From Candidatus Wallbacteria bacterium (lineage in GTDB: Bacteria; Muiribacteriota; JAQTZZ01), in the NCBI GenBank assembly GCA_028711905.1, contig JAQTRI010000275.1:1-5338 (forward strand): a stretch of DNA of 5,338 bases, written 5' to 3'. Each line of letters starts with the position of its first letter. Within the stretch, counting starts at the first letter, position 1. The translations under genes were made by a program, and so were the position numbers. The notes beneath the pieces were generated by a model that was not told where the DNA came from, searched no databases, and saw only the letters and a program-made list of their open reading frames with translations. This document shows, in pieces, positions 1-5,227 of this stretch.

Positions 1-1
1 T

Positions 2-415
2 CTGGAGAAGTCGTTCGTAGTTTTCAGGCTGACCGGGTTTTCCAGGAATCTGCGCAAGGAGATCACACGCAACGATAAGATTTTCTTTTACGACTTAGGC
101 ATCCGCAACATGGTCATCGGGAATTTCAACACCCTCAGCCGGCGCAACGATGCCGGAGCCCTGTGGGAGAATCTGCTGATCGTGGAAAGATTGAAAAAGC
201 TTTCAGCCGCGAGAATCCGCGCCAGGGCATATTTTTGGAGAACTTACACCGGTGCCGAGCTTGACTATCTGGAAGAGCATAACGGTGAACTTCGCGGGTA
301 TGAATTCAAGTACGGCGCGAAAAGAGTGCGCTGCCCGGCCTCATGGAGCCAGGTGTACCCGGGCGCAAGCTGCGATCTGATCAATCGCGAGAATTACCTG
401 GACTTCATCGGCTGA
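2..415 (+). CDS. AAA ATPase with DUF4143 domain, C-terminal part only
   Basis: The reading frame is open from the left edge and gives 137 residues before a TGA stop, so the P-loop ATPase half lies outside the window. The visible part matches the DUF4143 domain seen at the C-terminus of many bacterial AAA ATPases. It begins with LEKSFVVFRL, followed by KIFFYDLGIRN, then ALWENLLIVE. A GAELDYL segment (E and D codons at 257 and 263) followed by GYEFK (302-310) has the E-x-D ... E-x-K spacing of a PD-(D/E)XK-like fold. The cellular role of this family is poorly known; links to defence, toxin-like loci and mobile DNA are common but unproven. A second member of the family lies tail-to-tail with it at 518-1687. 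The first ATG visible in the frame (110) is internal, not the start. The family call is firm and the function is open. Confidence 0.85.
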   Translation: MEKSFVVFRLTGFSRNLRKEITRNDKIFFYDLGIRNMVIGNFNTLSRRNDAGALWENLLIVERLKKLSAARIRARAYFWRTYTGAELDYLEEHNGELRGYEFKYGAKRVRCPASWSQVYPGASCDLINRENYLDFIG

Positions 416-416
416 C

Positions 417-514
417 ATGGCGAATTATGATGAGCAGGATGGGGTCATGAGTGTCAAGCAGATCGCTGAACTCGCAGGCATGACGCAGAAGAAATCAGGA
501 AACTGAAGAACTGA
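417..514 (+). pseudogene. Probable relic: C-terminal tail of an Rpn/PD-(D/E)XK transposase-like protein, frameshifted
   Basis: Starting one base after the stop of the upstream ATPase, a frame reads MSVKQIAELAGMTQ from 450. It then stops at 504-506 in its own frame. If one base is restored after position 488, the reading continues as EEIRKLKN and stops at 512-514. The joined tail, IAELAGMTQ-EEIRKLK, resembles the short helical ending (IAxxTGLSxEEIxxLK) found at the C-terminus of Rpn family PD-(D/E)XK nucleases and related proteins. No catalytic part is present. No clear ribosome binding site is seen. This is inference from a short motif. It could also be a chance match or a small unrelated peptide. 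Confidence 0.35.
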
Positions 515-517
515 CCG

Positions 518-1687
518 TTAACTGCTTTTCAACATAGAACCGATGAATTCCGGCAACGAAACAACATGGACACCTTTTTTCAATGGATATGACTCTTTCA
601 CAGGTGAGACCACATAAGCTTCCTTGATTTCCAGCTGCTCCAGAGTATCCCAGAAGCCTCTGGCAACCTGCGGGGCGCTGTGAGCCTTGAATTCCACTGC
701 CACATTTCGCTGACCACGCTGCAGGATCAAATCAATTTCAGCGCCATTGCTGGTCCGGTAAAACGATGCTTCCCATTCCGGCAGCTCTGACAGAATGTTT
801 TCCATGGCAAAACCTTCCCAGGAGGAGCCGTAAACAGGATGCCCGAGCAAATCATTCTGTGAGCTGATACTGAGCAGGCTATGCAGCAGTCCGGAATCCC
901 TGACATACAGCTTCGGAGATTTCACCAGCCTTTTTTTAAGATTAGCGGAATAAGGTTTCAGAAGCCTGAGCATGAAAGTGCGTTCCAGGAGTTCAGTGTA
1001 ATTCTTGATGGTATGATAGTTTACGCCAAGTGACTCGCCAAGTTTTGACAGGTTCAGAAGCTGGCCATGCACATGACCACAAAACTTCCAGAATCGCTCC
1101 AGCACTGAGGGGGAGTATTTGAAACCAAGCAGCGGTATTTCGCGCTCAAAAAATGTGCGGATAAAATCTTCACGCCAGTTACAGCTGATTTCACTGCTCT
1201 TAGCCAGATAGCTCCTTGGATATCCTCCCTTAAGCCAGAGTTCACGCAGCGGCTCGGTTTTTCCGGTTGGCAATTCGCTCAGCAGGAAAGGTGTAAGCTC
1301 CGCGTAGCTGATCCTGCCTGCCAGTGTCTCGGAGCTTTGCCGGATCAAATCCCTCGACGCTGACCCGAGAATCAGGAATTGTCCATTGGTTCCGTTGGCA
1401 TCGATCATGCTCCGGAGAACAGGAAATATCTCAGGTTTTCTCTGAATTTCATCCAGGCAGCAAAGCCGGCCTTTATTCAGGGTGAAAAAGGCTTCAGGAT
1501 CAGTAAGTTTGGCAAGATCCGATGGTTTTTCCAGATCAAGGTAAACTGCATGTGGAAATTCCTGTGCAAGGCGATGGGCGAGTGTCGATTTTCCACATTG
1601 TCTGGGGCCAAGAATGGCTGCTGCTGGAAAATTCTCAAGCCTGGTTCTGATTTTTTCCGTTAAATTTCTATCGATGTAACCATGCAT
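518..1687 (-). CDS. AAA ATPase with DUF4143 domain (complete)
   Basis: The protein has 389 residues from the ATG at 1687, a usual length for this family. The N-terminal P-loop domain shows Walker A GPRQCGKST (residues 27-35), Walker B LCCLDEIQ (75-82), a sensor-like LILGSAS (105-111) and ETLAGR (120-125). The C-terminal DUF4143 part has LERTFMLRLL, KLYVRDSGLLH, SSWEGFAMEN and a GAEIDLIL ... AVEFK PD-(D/E)XK-like signature. The frame stays open up to 1831, but the extra 48 codons look non-coding, overlap an inverted repeat and lie upstream of the normal family start, which resembles YIDRNL. There is no Shine-Dalgarno before 1687; a promoter at 1694-1722 would begin the mRNA at this ATG. It is probably a cytoplasmic ATP-binding protein. 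Its substrate is unknown. The next in-frame ATG upstream (1714) would add nine residues. Confidence 0.88.
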   Translation of the reverse strand: MHGYIDRNLTEKIRTRLENFPAAAILGPRQCGKSTLAHRLAQEFPHAVYLDLEKPSDLAKLTDPEAFFTLNKGRLCCLDEIQRKPEIFPVLRSMIDANGTNGQFLILGSASRDLIRQSSETLAGRISYAELTPFLLSELPTGKTEPLRELWLKGGYPRSYLAKSSEISCNWREDFIRTFFEREIPLLGFKYSPSVLERFWKFCGHVHGQLLNLSKLGESLGVNYHTIKNYTELLERTFMLRLLKPYSANLKKRLVKSPKLYVRDSGLLHSLLSISSQNDLLGHPVYGSSWEGFAMENILSELPEWEASFYRTSNGAEIDLILQRGQRNVAVEFKAHSAPQVARGFWDTLEQLEIKEAYVVSPVKESYPLKKGVHVVSLPEFIGSMLKSS

Positions 1688-1693
1688 ATTAGA

Positions 1694-1722
1694 AGTATAA
1701 GTACTAATTTGCATGATTGCAA
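1694..1722 (-). promoter_or_regulatory. Sigma70-like promoter of the DUF4143 ATPase, leaderless
   Basis: Read on the minus strand, TTGCAA (1722-1717) and TATACT (1699-1694) are separated by exactly 17 bases. They match four of six and five of six bases of the -35 and -10 consensus. Six bases lie between the -10 box and the ATG at 1687, so the expected transcription start falls at or next to the A of that ATG. This explains the missing ribosome binding site. It also argues against longer starts, since the ATG at 1714 would lie inside the promoter. No experimental support is available. Confidence 0.5.
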
Positions 1723-1799
1723 CTGATTTTTTGGGGGAGTTATGAAAAATTGGGTGTCGGTGTTGGACATTGGACAAGCGTTTTTGTGGCATCGGGTGG

Positions 1800-1843
1800 T
1801 TAAAAAAACAGATGAGTAATGTGTTTTTCATCTCTTTTTTTAA
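1800..1843. repeat. Long AT-rich inverted repeat between divergent genes
   Basis: The arms 1800-1815 (TTAAAAAAACAGATGA) and 1828-1843 (TCATCTCTTTTTTTAA) pair at 15 of 16 positions, with a C-C mismatch at 1809/1834 and a 12-base loop. A-tract, short stem and T-tract give it the look of a bidirectional terminator on either strand. The core stem has few G-C pairs and would be weak. It lies upstream of both genes, where a terminator is not expected, so it may instead be an operator or a trace of a lost gene. Confidence 0.6.
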
Positions 1844-1871
1844 ATAGGATTCAACTCGATTTCAAATGATT

Positions 1872-1887
1872 CTGCTAAATTTTGCAG
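1872..1887. repeat. Imperfect palindrome, possible operator
   Basis: CTGCTAAATTTTGCAG is symmetric at seven of eight base pairs, the T-T pair at 1876/1883 being the exception. It lies about 80 bases upstream of the rloA -10 box. Its size and AT-rich centre suit a dimeric helix-turn-helix regulator, but no such protein is encoded here and the role is unproven. Confidence 0.3.
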
Positions 1888-1966
1888 GTGACTGGTCGTT
1901 ATTTGCAACATTGCACATGTTTGTGAGAAAATATCTCAAAAAATAGCATTAAGTTATCAGATAAAC

Positions 1967-1972
1967 TATAAT
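1967..1972 (+). promoter_or_regulatory. Consensus -10 box for rloAB
   Basis: TATAAT is a perfect -10 hexamer in a strongly AT-rich stretch. It would place the transcription start near 1979 and give rloA an untranslated leader of roughly 50 bases. No good -35 box is found at 16 to 18 bases upstream; the 17-base position holds TAGCAT, a poor match. The promoter may therefore depend on an activator or on the AT-rich upstream DNA, or may simply be weak. Confidence 0.5.
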
Positions 1973-2000
1973 TAATTAAACATAACAATAAAACAGTTGT

Positions 2001-2012
2001 TCATCATGATGA
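2001..2012. repeat. Perfect 12-base palindrome in the rloA leader
   Basis: TCATCATGATGA is a perfect palindrome inside the predicted leader of rloA. It ends just before the Shine-Dalgarno stretch GGAAGAGG (2014-2021). On DNA it could be an operator; in RNA it is too short of a loop to form a good hairpin. A protein bound here would block transcription of rloAB just after its start. Confidence 0.35.
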
Positions 2013-2027
2013 TGGAAGAGGTGCCAG

Positions 2028-3344
2028 ATGCTCATTGAATTCAGAGTCGGAAATTATCTCTCCTTCAAGGAACAAGTGTGTTTCAGCTTAGTTGCATCCA
2101 AATTGAAGCAACTACCGGAGAATGTTTTTTTAGCTTCGAGCAAATTGAAGCTTTTGAAAAGCAGCGCGATTTATGGCCCCAACGCTTCAGGAAAAACCAA
2201 TCTTATCAAAGCAATGGAATTCATGAGAATGTATGTGTTGAATTCATCAAAAGAAACACAAGCAGGTGAACCGATTCCAGTAAGAAATTTCAGGTTATCA
2301 ACTGAAACTGAGCATAAGCCAAGCTCCTTTGAAGTTACTTTTATTCATGAAAATGTACGATACAGATATGGATTTGAAGCTGACACTGAGAAAATTCATT
2401 CTGAGTGGCTGTATTCAGTACCCAATAAGAGGGAAATTAAATTGTTCAGCCGAGAGTCTACAAATTTTGAAATTACTGCACATTTCAAGGAAGCGAATGA
2501 TTTGGTTAAGAAAAAGTTGGTACGTGAGAACGCTTTGCTGATTTCTGTAGCAGCTCAGTTCAATGGACTCGTTTCGATGAAAATCATTAATTGGTTCAAG
2601 GACAAGCTGAGATTTACATCCGGGTTAGCGGACAACACCATTTTTACTATGAAGTATTTTGAGCAGAATAAAGAAGAAATGGTGGATTTTTTAAAAATGG
2701 CAGACCTGTCAATCGATGATGTTTCTGTTGTCGAAAGCCAGGATTTTCCAGGAGTTTTCGACAAGTTCAAACCAGCTCCTGAATGGATTGAGAAACTGAA
2801 AGAAGAAATACTAAAAGTAAAAACATTTTATAAATTCAAGTCCTTCCATAAGAAATTTGATCAAAAAGGACAAGTTGTTTCTCATGAAACATTCGATTTC
2901 AATGAATCAGAATCTGATGGAACCAAGAAGTTATTTTTTACACTCGCTGGACCAATACTGGATACATTGAGAAATGGGCGTACATTGGTGATTGATGAAT
3001 TAGATAGCCAGTTACACCCCCTGATTATTCTTGAGTTAGTAAAACTGTTTAATACTGTTAAAACCAATCCAACCAATGCCCAACTGGTTTTTGTGACAAA
3101 CAACACGGGCATTCTGGATAGAAAATATCTCCGCAGAGATCAGATCTGGTTTTGCGAAAAAAAAGAATACGGTAATACTGATTTGTATTCATTGATTGAG
3201 TATCAGGTTCGTCACGATGCTTCCTATGGTAAAGATTATCTTTTGGGGAGATATGGCGGAATTCCTTTTCTTGGAGATTTCGGAAAATTGGTCAGGAGGG
3301 GGAATGGGAAACGATCAGATATTCCACAAGAAAAAAAAGGCTGA
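2028..3344 (+). CDS. rloA: RloA-like AAA15 family ATPase of an RloAB anti-phage pair
   Basis: This 438-residue protein is an ABC-like AAA15 ATPase of the OLD/RloA kind. It opens with the typical MLIEFRVGNYLSFKE. Walker A is GPNASGKT (residues 50-57), a degenerate signature region ESDGTKKLF lies at 295-303, and Walker B is LVIDELD (320-326) followed by the conserved QLHP (328-331). The C-terminal block DRKYLRRDQIWFCEK and DASYGKDYLLGRYGGIPFL is very characteristic. The switch motif reads FVTNNT (355-360), where the family normally has TTHNT or TTHDT; Asn358 replaces the histidine. The start is set by GAGG six bases upstream. The gene overlaps rloB by 41 bases, so the two are translated together. 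By analogy with AbiL, PARIS and OLD-type systems, the ATPase probably senses phage and controls its nuclease partner; this is inferred. The gene is AT-richer than its neighbours on both sides. Confidence 0.92.
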   Translation: MLIEFRVGNYLSFKEQVCFSLVASKLKQLPENVFLASSKLKLLKSSAIYGPNASGKTNLIKAMEFMRMYVLNSSKETQAGEPIPVRNFRLSTETEHKPSSFEVTFIHENVRYRYGFEADTEKIHSEWLYSVPNKREIKLFSRESTNFEITAHFKEANDLVKKKLVRENALLISVAAQFNGLVSMKIINWFKDKLRFTSGLADNTIFTMKYFEQNKEEMVDFLKMADLSIDDVSVVESQDFPGVFDKFKPAPEWIEKLKEEILKVKTFYKFKSFHKKFDQKGQVVSHETFDFNESESDGTKKLFFTLAGPILDTLRNGRTLVIDELDSQLHPLIILELVKLFNTVKTNPTNAQLVFVTNNTGILDRKYLRRDQIWFCEKKEYGNTDLYSLIEYQVRHDASYGKDYLLGRYGGIPFLGDFGKLVRRGNGKRSDIPQEKKG

Positions 3345-3963
3345 GTACTCGCGGAATGAAAACAGAAGAGGCAAACCACGAGGATACATTTTAATCGTTT
3401 GTGAAGGAGAAAAAACCGAACCGAATTATTTCAATGCATTCCAGAGCCATGAAGAAAAACGATCCGCAAAATGGATTCTGGAAGTTGAAGGACCGGGTTA
3501 TAATTCCGACAGTCTGGTAAGGGAAGCCAAACGCCTGTTCAAGGATAAAGGATTAGATAAGAAGTCTGATGTTTGCTGGGTTGTTTTTGATAGAGACAAT
3601 GTCCCCAAAGAAAATTTCAATCGGGCTTTTGCCCTGGCGGCACGATCTGACATTAGAACAGCTTTTTCCAATGAAGCTTTTGAACTATGGTATCTCCTGC
3701 ATTTCAATTACTATGATACTGGGATGTCGCGCTCCCAATACTCAGATAAATTGTGTGAATTGCTTGAAGAAAAGTATTTTAAGAACAGCGACAAGATGTA
3801 TGAAAAGTTGCTTCCCAGGCAGGGAGCAGCTATAAAAAACGCAAAAAAACTTATGGCATCCCGATGGGAAAAAGATGGACGCAAATCAAATGCTGAAAGC
3901 GATAATCCATCAACTTCAGTCCATCTATTGGTTGAAGAATTGAATAAAAAGTTAGAAAAGTGA
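3304..3963 (+). CDS. rloB: RloB-like Toprim-related predicted nuclease
   Basis: The 219-residue product matches the RloB family (AbiLii-like). After a basic N-terminus rich in Lys and Arg come YILIVCEGEKTEPNYF (residues 28-43) and WVVFDRDN (92-99). Glu34 and the pair Asp96/Asp98 fit the glutamate and DxD metal-binding motifs of the Toprim fold. SNEAFELWYLLHF (122-134) is a further family hallmark. The start at 3304 is supported by a perfect AGGAGG at 3294-3299, four bases before the ATG and inside the end of rloA. The frame is open from 3196, but that stretch is the shadow of rloA. RloB is expected to be the toxic effector that cuts nucleic acid when RloA is triggered; the exact substrate is not established. 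An hsdR remnant follows after 16 bases. A run of eight adenines (3331-3338) lies in the overlap with rloA. Confidence 0.9.
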   Translation: MGNDQIFHKKKKAEYSRNENRRGKPRGYILIVCEGEKTEPNYFNAFQSHEEKRSAKWILEVEGPGYNSDSLVREAKRLFKDKGLDKKSDVCWVVFDRDNVPKENFNRAFALAARSDIRTAFSNEAFELWYLLHFNYYDTGMSRSQYSDKLCELLEEKYFKNSDKMYEKLLPRQGAAIKNAKKLMASRWEKDGRKSNAESDNPSTSVHLLVEELNKKLEK

Positions 3964-3979
3964 GATTAAGGAGCGATCA

Positions 3980-4150
3980 ATGCCTGTACCTGGTGTGCGC
4001 AAAACCGTTCAATCCCGCATGCTGATATATGTTCAGGAAATCGGCTGGAAAGTTGTTACACGAGCTGAATCTGAAACTAGACGGGGATTTGCGTCTGGTG
4101 ATGCTTCTTCGGAAAACCGCGCACGCAACGCAACACCGTATTTTGCTTAA
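3980..4150 (+). pseudogene. hsdR: Truncated N-terminus of type I restriction subunit HsdR
   Basis: A 56-codon frame starts with a good AAGGAG (3968-3973) six bases before the ATG. It reads MPVPGVRKTVQSRMLIYVQE, then IGWKVVTRAESETRRGF and ENRARNATPYFA, then stops. This resembles the start of one HsdR subfamily, where VREKTVQxRILxYAxEIGW, a RAEAExRRGF segment and RAxxAxxFFxDLL occur in the same order. The real subunit runs to about 1000 residues and carries nuclease and helicase domains; none of that follows here. The break is near the point where the family continues with DLL. The intact ribosome binding site and the 16-base gap behind rloB indicate an operon of rloA, rloB and hsdR before the truncation. 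The peptide may still be made but cannot act as a restriction enzyme. The identification is from memory of the family, without a search. Confidence 0.7.
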
Positions 4151-4235
4151 ATTCTCTGTAAGTGCGATCTCTCCCTGATTCTTACCACATTCTCCCAATC
4201 GCATTCGAAAAGCCCGGTGTGATGAAGCGCCGGAA

Positions 4236-4616
4236 TTACTCGTGCTCCACCATATCCGCGCTTATCCGACGGATTGCAGCCAGCAGCAGAGGAATTTTAT
4301 CCCTGCAGGTGTTGAAGACAGCTTCCGGGTTCACATCCGAATAATGATGGGTCAGGATATCCCGCATACCCATGGCTTTTTTCCAGTCGACATCAGAATA
4401 TTTTACAAGCAGCTCAGAATTTGTAACTTTATCCAGGTTTTTCAAGGATTCACCGATTACGATCAGCAGCATGCAGATTGAATCCAGCTTTTCGCGACCT
4501 TCAGGGGTGGATGTGAAATCATCAGAAGAAGGGACAGCAGAAAACCTGGTGAGTATTGTCCCGGCTGCTTTAGAGATCTGATTCAGAATGATTCCGGCCA
4601 GCGCATGGTCAGACAT
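4236..4616 (-). CDS. hepT: HepT-like HEPN ribonuclease toxin
   Basis: The 126-residue protein belongs to the DUF86/HepT family of HEPN toxins. The mostly helical sequence contains LLIVIGESLKNL (residues 50-61) and the catalytic RDILTHHY (85-92), which satisfies RX4HXY with Arg85, His90 and Tyr92. HepT toxins cut RNA and slow growth. The partner MntA blocks them by transferring AMP to the motif tyrosine, here expected to be Tyr92. The ATG at 4616 overlaps the mntA stop by eight bases, which suggests translational coupling; no strong Shine-Dalgarno precedes it. A GTG at 4625 could add three residues. All motif residues are present, so the toxin should be functional. It is convergent with the hsdR remnant; the 85 bases between them show nothing recognisable. 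Confidence 0.9.
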   Translation of the reverse strand: MSDHALAGIILNQISKAAGTILTRFSAVPSSDDFTSTPEGREKLDSICMLLIVIGESLKNLDKVTNSELLVKYSDVDWKKAMGMRDILTHHYSDVNPEAVFNTCRDKIPLLLAAIRRISADMVEHE

Positions 4617-4899
4617 AAATCGCACCGCTGTCGATCCGCTGCTTCAGAAATTCATTCATGTCATCCCTGTATGCGACAAGATCCACAGGCATGTGAAATC
4701 TGCTCTCCAGCTCGGACTTGATGCCTGCCATGGTGAAAAGCTCGGGTTCCTTCAGCCGGATCACCACATCCACATCGCTCCTGTCATCGGCAGTGCCGCA
4801 GGCAAAAGACCCGAAAATCCCGATGGATAGAATGCCGTACTTGTCAGCGCACAGCCTTTTGTACTCCCTCAGAATCTCCAGTATCGCTTCTCTGCCCAT
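4609..4899 (-). CDS. mntA: MntA-like minimal nucleotidyltransferase antitoxin
   Basis: From the ATG at 4899 the protein has 96 residues, the usual size for MntA. The nucleotidyltransferase core is FGSFACGTADDRSDVDVVI (residues 29-47), which fits GSX10DXD with Asp42 and Asp44 as metal ligands. PVDLV gives the third acid, Asp73. LKQRIDSGAIYV is a typical ending. It should use ATP to add AMP to HepT and keep the toxin inactive. The start is supported by GGGAG (4909-4905) five bases upstream and by the family pattern MxREAILEILREYK. The frame stays open upstream to 5034, which would add up to 45 residues, but those codons look like the start of an unrelated protein and contain a promoter. mntA comes first in the operon and overlaps hepT by eight bases. 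Confidence 0.92.
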   Translation of the reverse strand: MGREAILEILREYKRLCADKYGILSIGIFGSFACGTADDRSDVDVVIRLKEPELFTMAGIKSELESRFHMPVDLVAYRDDMNEFLKQRIDSGAIYV

Positions 4900-5001
4900 C
4901 AACGCTCCCGCATCCACAGGATAAGTTTTCCCGGCAGTTTTGTCAAAAAACTGCTTCCGGCACTGCTGCCAGGCGATGCACTTGGATTTGGAGAGATTCA
5001 T
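4900..5001 (-). pseudogene. N-terminal relic resembling a DUF2779 (PD-(D/E)XK) protein, in frame with mntA
   Basis: The 34 codons before the mntA start begin MNLSKSKCIAWQQCRKQFF and continue with DKTAGKTYPVDAGAL. DUF2779 proteins commonly begin with a similar pattern, LSKSxxIAGxQCPKxLWL, so this looks like the first part of such a gene, broken off and joined to mntA. The relic is in frame with mntA, and a GTG (5034) or ATG (5013, 5010, 5001) could give a fused product. No good ribosome binding site supports these starts. A promoter inside the relic and a good ribosome binding site before 4899 favour separate mntA translation. The family link rests on a short stretch and is tentative. Confidence 0.45.
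4918..4946 (-). promoter_or_regulatory. Sigma70-like promoter for mntA-hepT
   Basis: On the minus strand a perfect TTGACA (4946-4941) is followed after exactly 17 bases by TATCCT (4923-4918), four of six bases of the -10 consensus. Transcription would start near 4911, just ahead of the GGGAG ribosome binding site (4909-4905) and the ATG at 4899. The short leader fits the mntA start well. The promoter lies wholly inside codons of the upstream relic (4900-5001), so it seems to have arisen in, or been recruited from, foreign coding DNA. Confidence 0.55.
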
Positions 5002-5148
5002 GCGCTGCATCATGTCACCCAGAATGGAATTCACAGGCAGCAGACTTTTTTAGAATAAATAAGTAAGACTTCCCCTTATCTACCCCAGGAGAAAATGCTT
5101 GCCCGATTCGAAGAGACTAAGAATACCGACTATTACGGCTGACCCTGT

Positions 5149-5226
5149 CTACTCCAGCAGCGACTTCCCTGTCATGGCCTCCGGTTGCTTCAAACCCAGA
5201 AGATCCAGAATTGCAGATGGTAATCT
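5149..5226 (-). pseudogene. Relic tail of an alkaline-phosphatase-superfamily enzyme (iPGM- or sulfatase-like)
   Basis: The frame ending at TAG (5151-5149) reads RLPSAILDLLGL and then KQPEAMTGKSLLE before the stop. This matches the end of cofactor-independent phosphoglycerate mutase, where APTILDLLGLxxPExMTGKSLL is followed directly by the stop; sulfatases have a related PxxLDLxGLPxPExxxGRSL but usually continue further. The codons upstream do not resemble either enzyme, and a terminator lies in between, so this is a detached tail and not the end of an active gene. It could have been carried in with a recombination event. The match covers only some 25 residues. Confidence 0.45.
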
Positions 5227-5227
5227 G

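Larger units (their letters stand above)
1688..2027. other. Gene-free divergent control region
   Basis: No convincing gene lies between the two divergent start codons. The region is AT-rich, especially from about 1800 onward. It holds the leaderless promoter of the left gene, the -10 box of rloA, a long AT-rich inverted repeat (1800-1843), a 16-base imperfect palindrome (1872-1887), a small TGAGA/TCTCA inverted repeat (1924-1938) and a 12-base perfect palindrome (2001-2012). TTGCA occurs three times (1882, 1903 and 1911), the first two 21 bases apart. A tandem TTGGACA pair sits at 1763-1776. These elements could be binding sites for a repressor, but no regulator gene is present in the window. 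Confidence 0.6.

Noticed and set aside
1763..1776. Tandem TTGGACA pair
   Set aside because: Two copies of seven bases; it resembles filler repeats seen in some genomes but is too small to call a repeat family or CRISPR.
1688..1831. N-terminal extension of the minus-strand ATPase (48 extra codons up to the ATG at 1831)
   Set aside because: The extra residues do not look like the family, overlap an inverted repeat and the predicted promoter, and would give an unusually long protein.
2099..2151. CAAATTGAAGC occurring twice near the start of rloA
   Set aside because: Both copies lie in coding sequence in different frames and spacing gives no sign of function.
3196..3303. Longer rloB start at 3196
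   Set aside because: It lies deep within the conserved C-terminal codons of rloA; a perfect AGGAGG and the normal family start support 3304.
3977..4204. 75-codon minus-strand frame opposite the hsdR relic
   Set aside because: Its sequence matches nothing I recognise, and the opposite strand has a good ribosome binding site and a recognisable HsdR-like start.
5095..5142. 15-codon plus-strand frame with AGGAGA before its ATG
   Set aside because: Too short, with no recognisable content; a ribosome-binding-like site alone is weak support.
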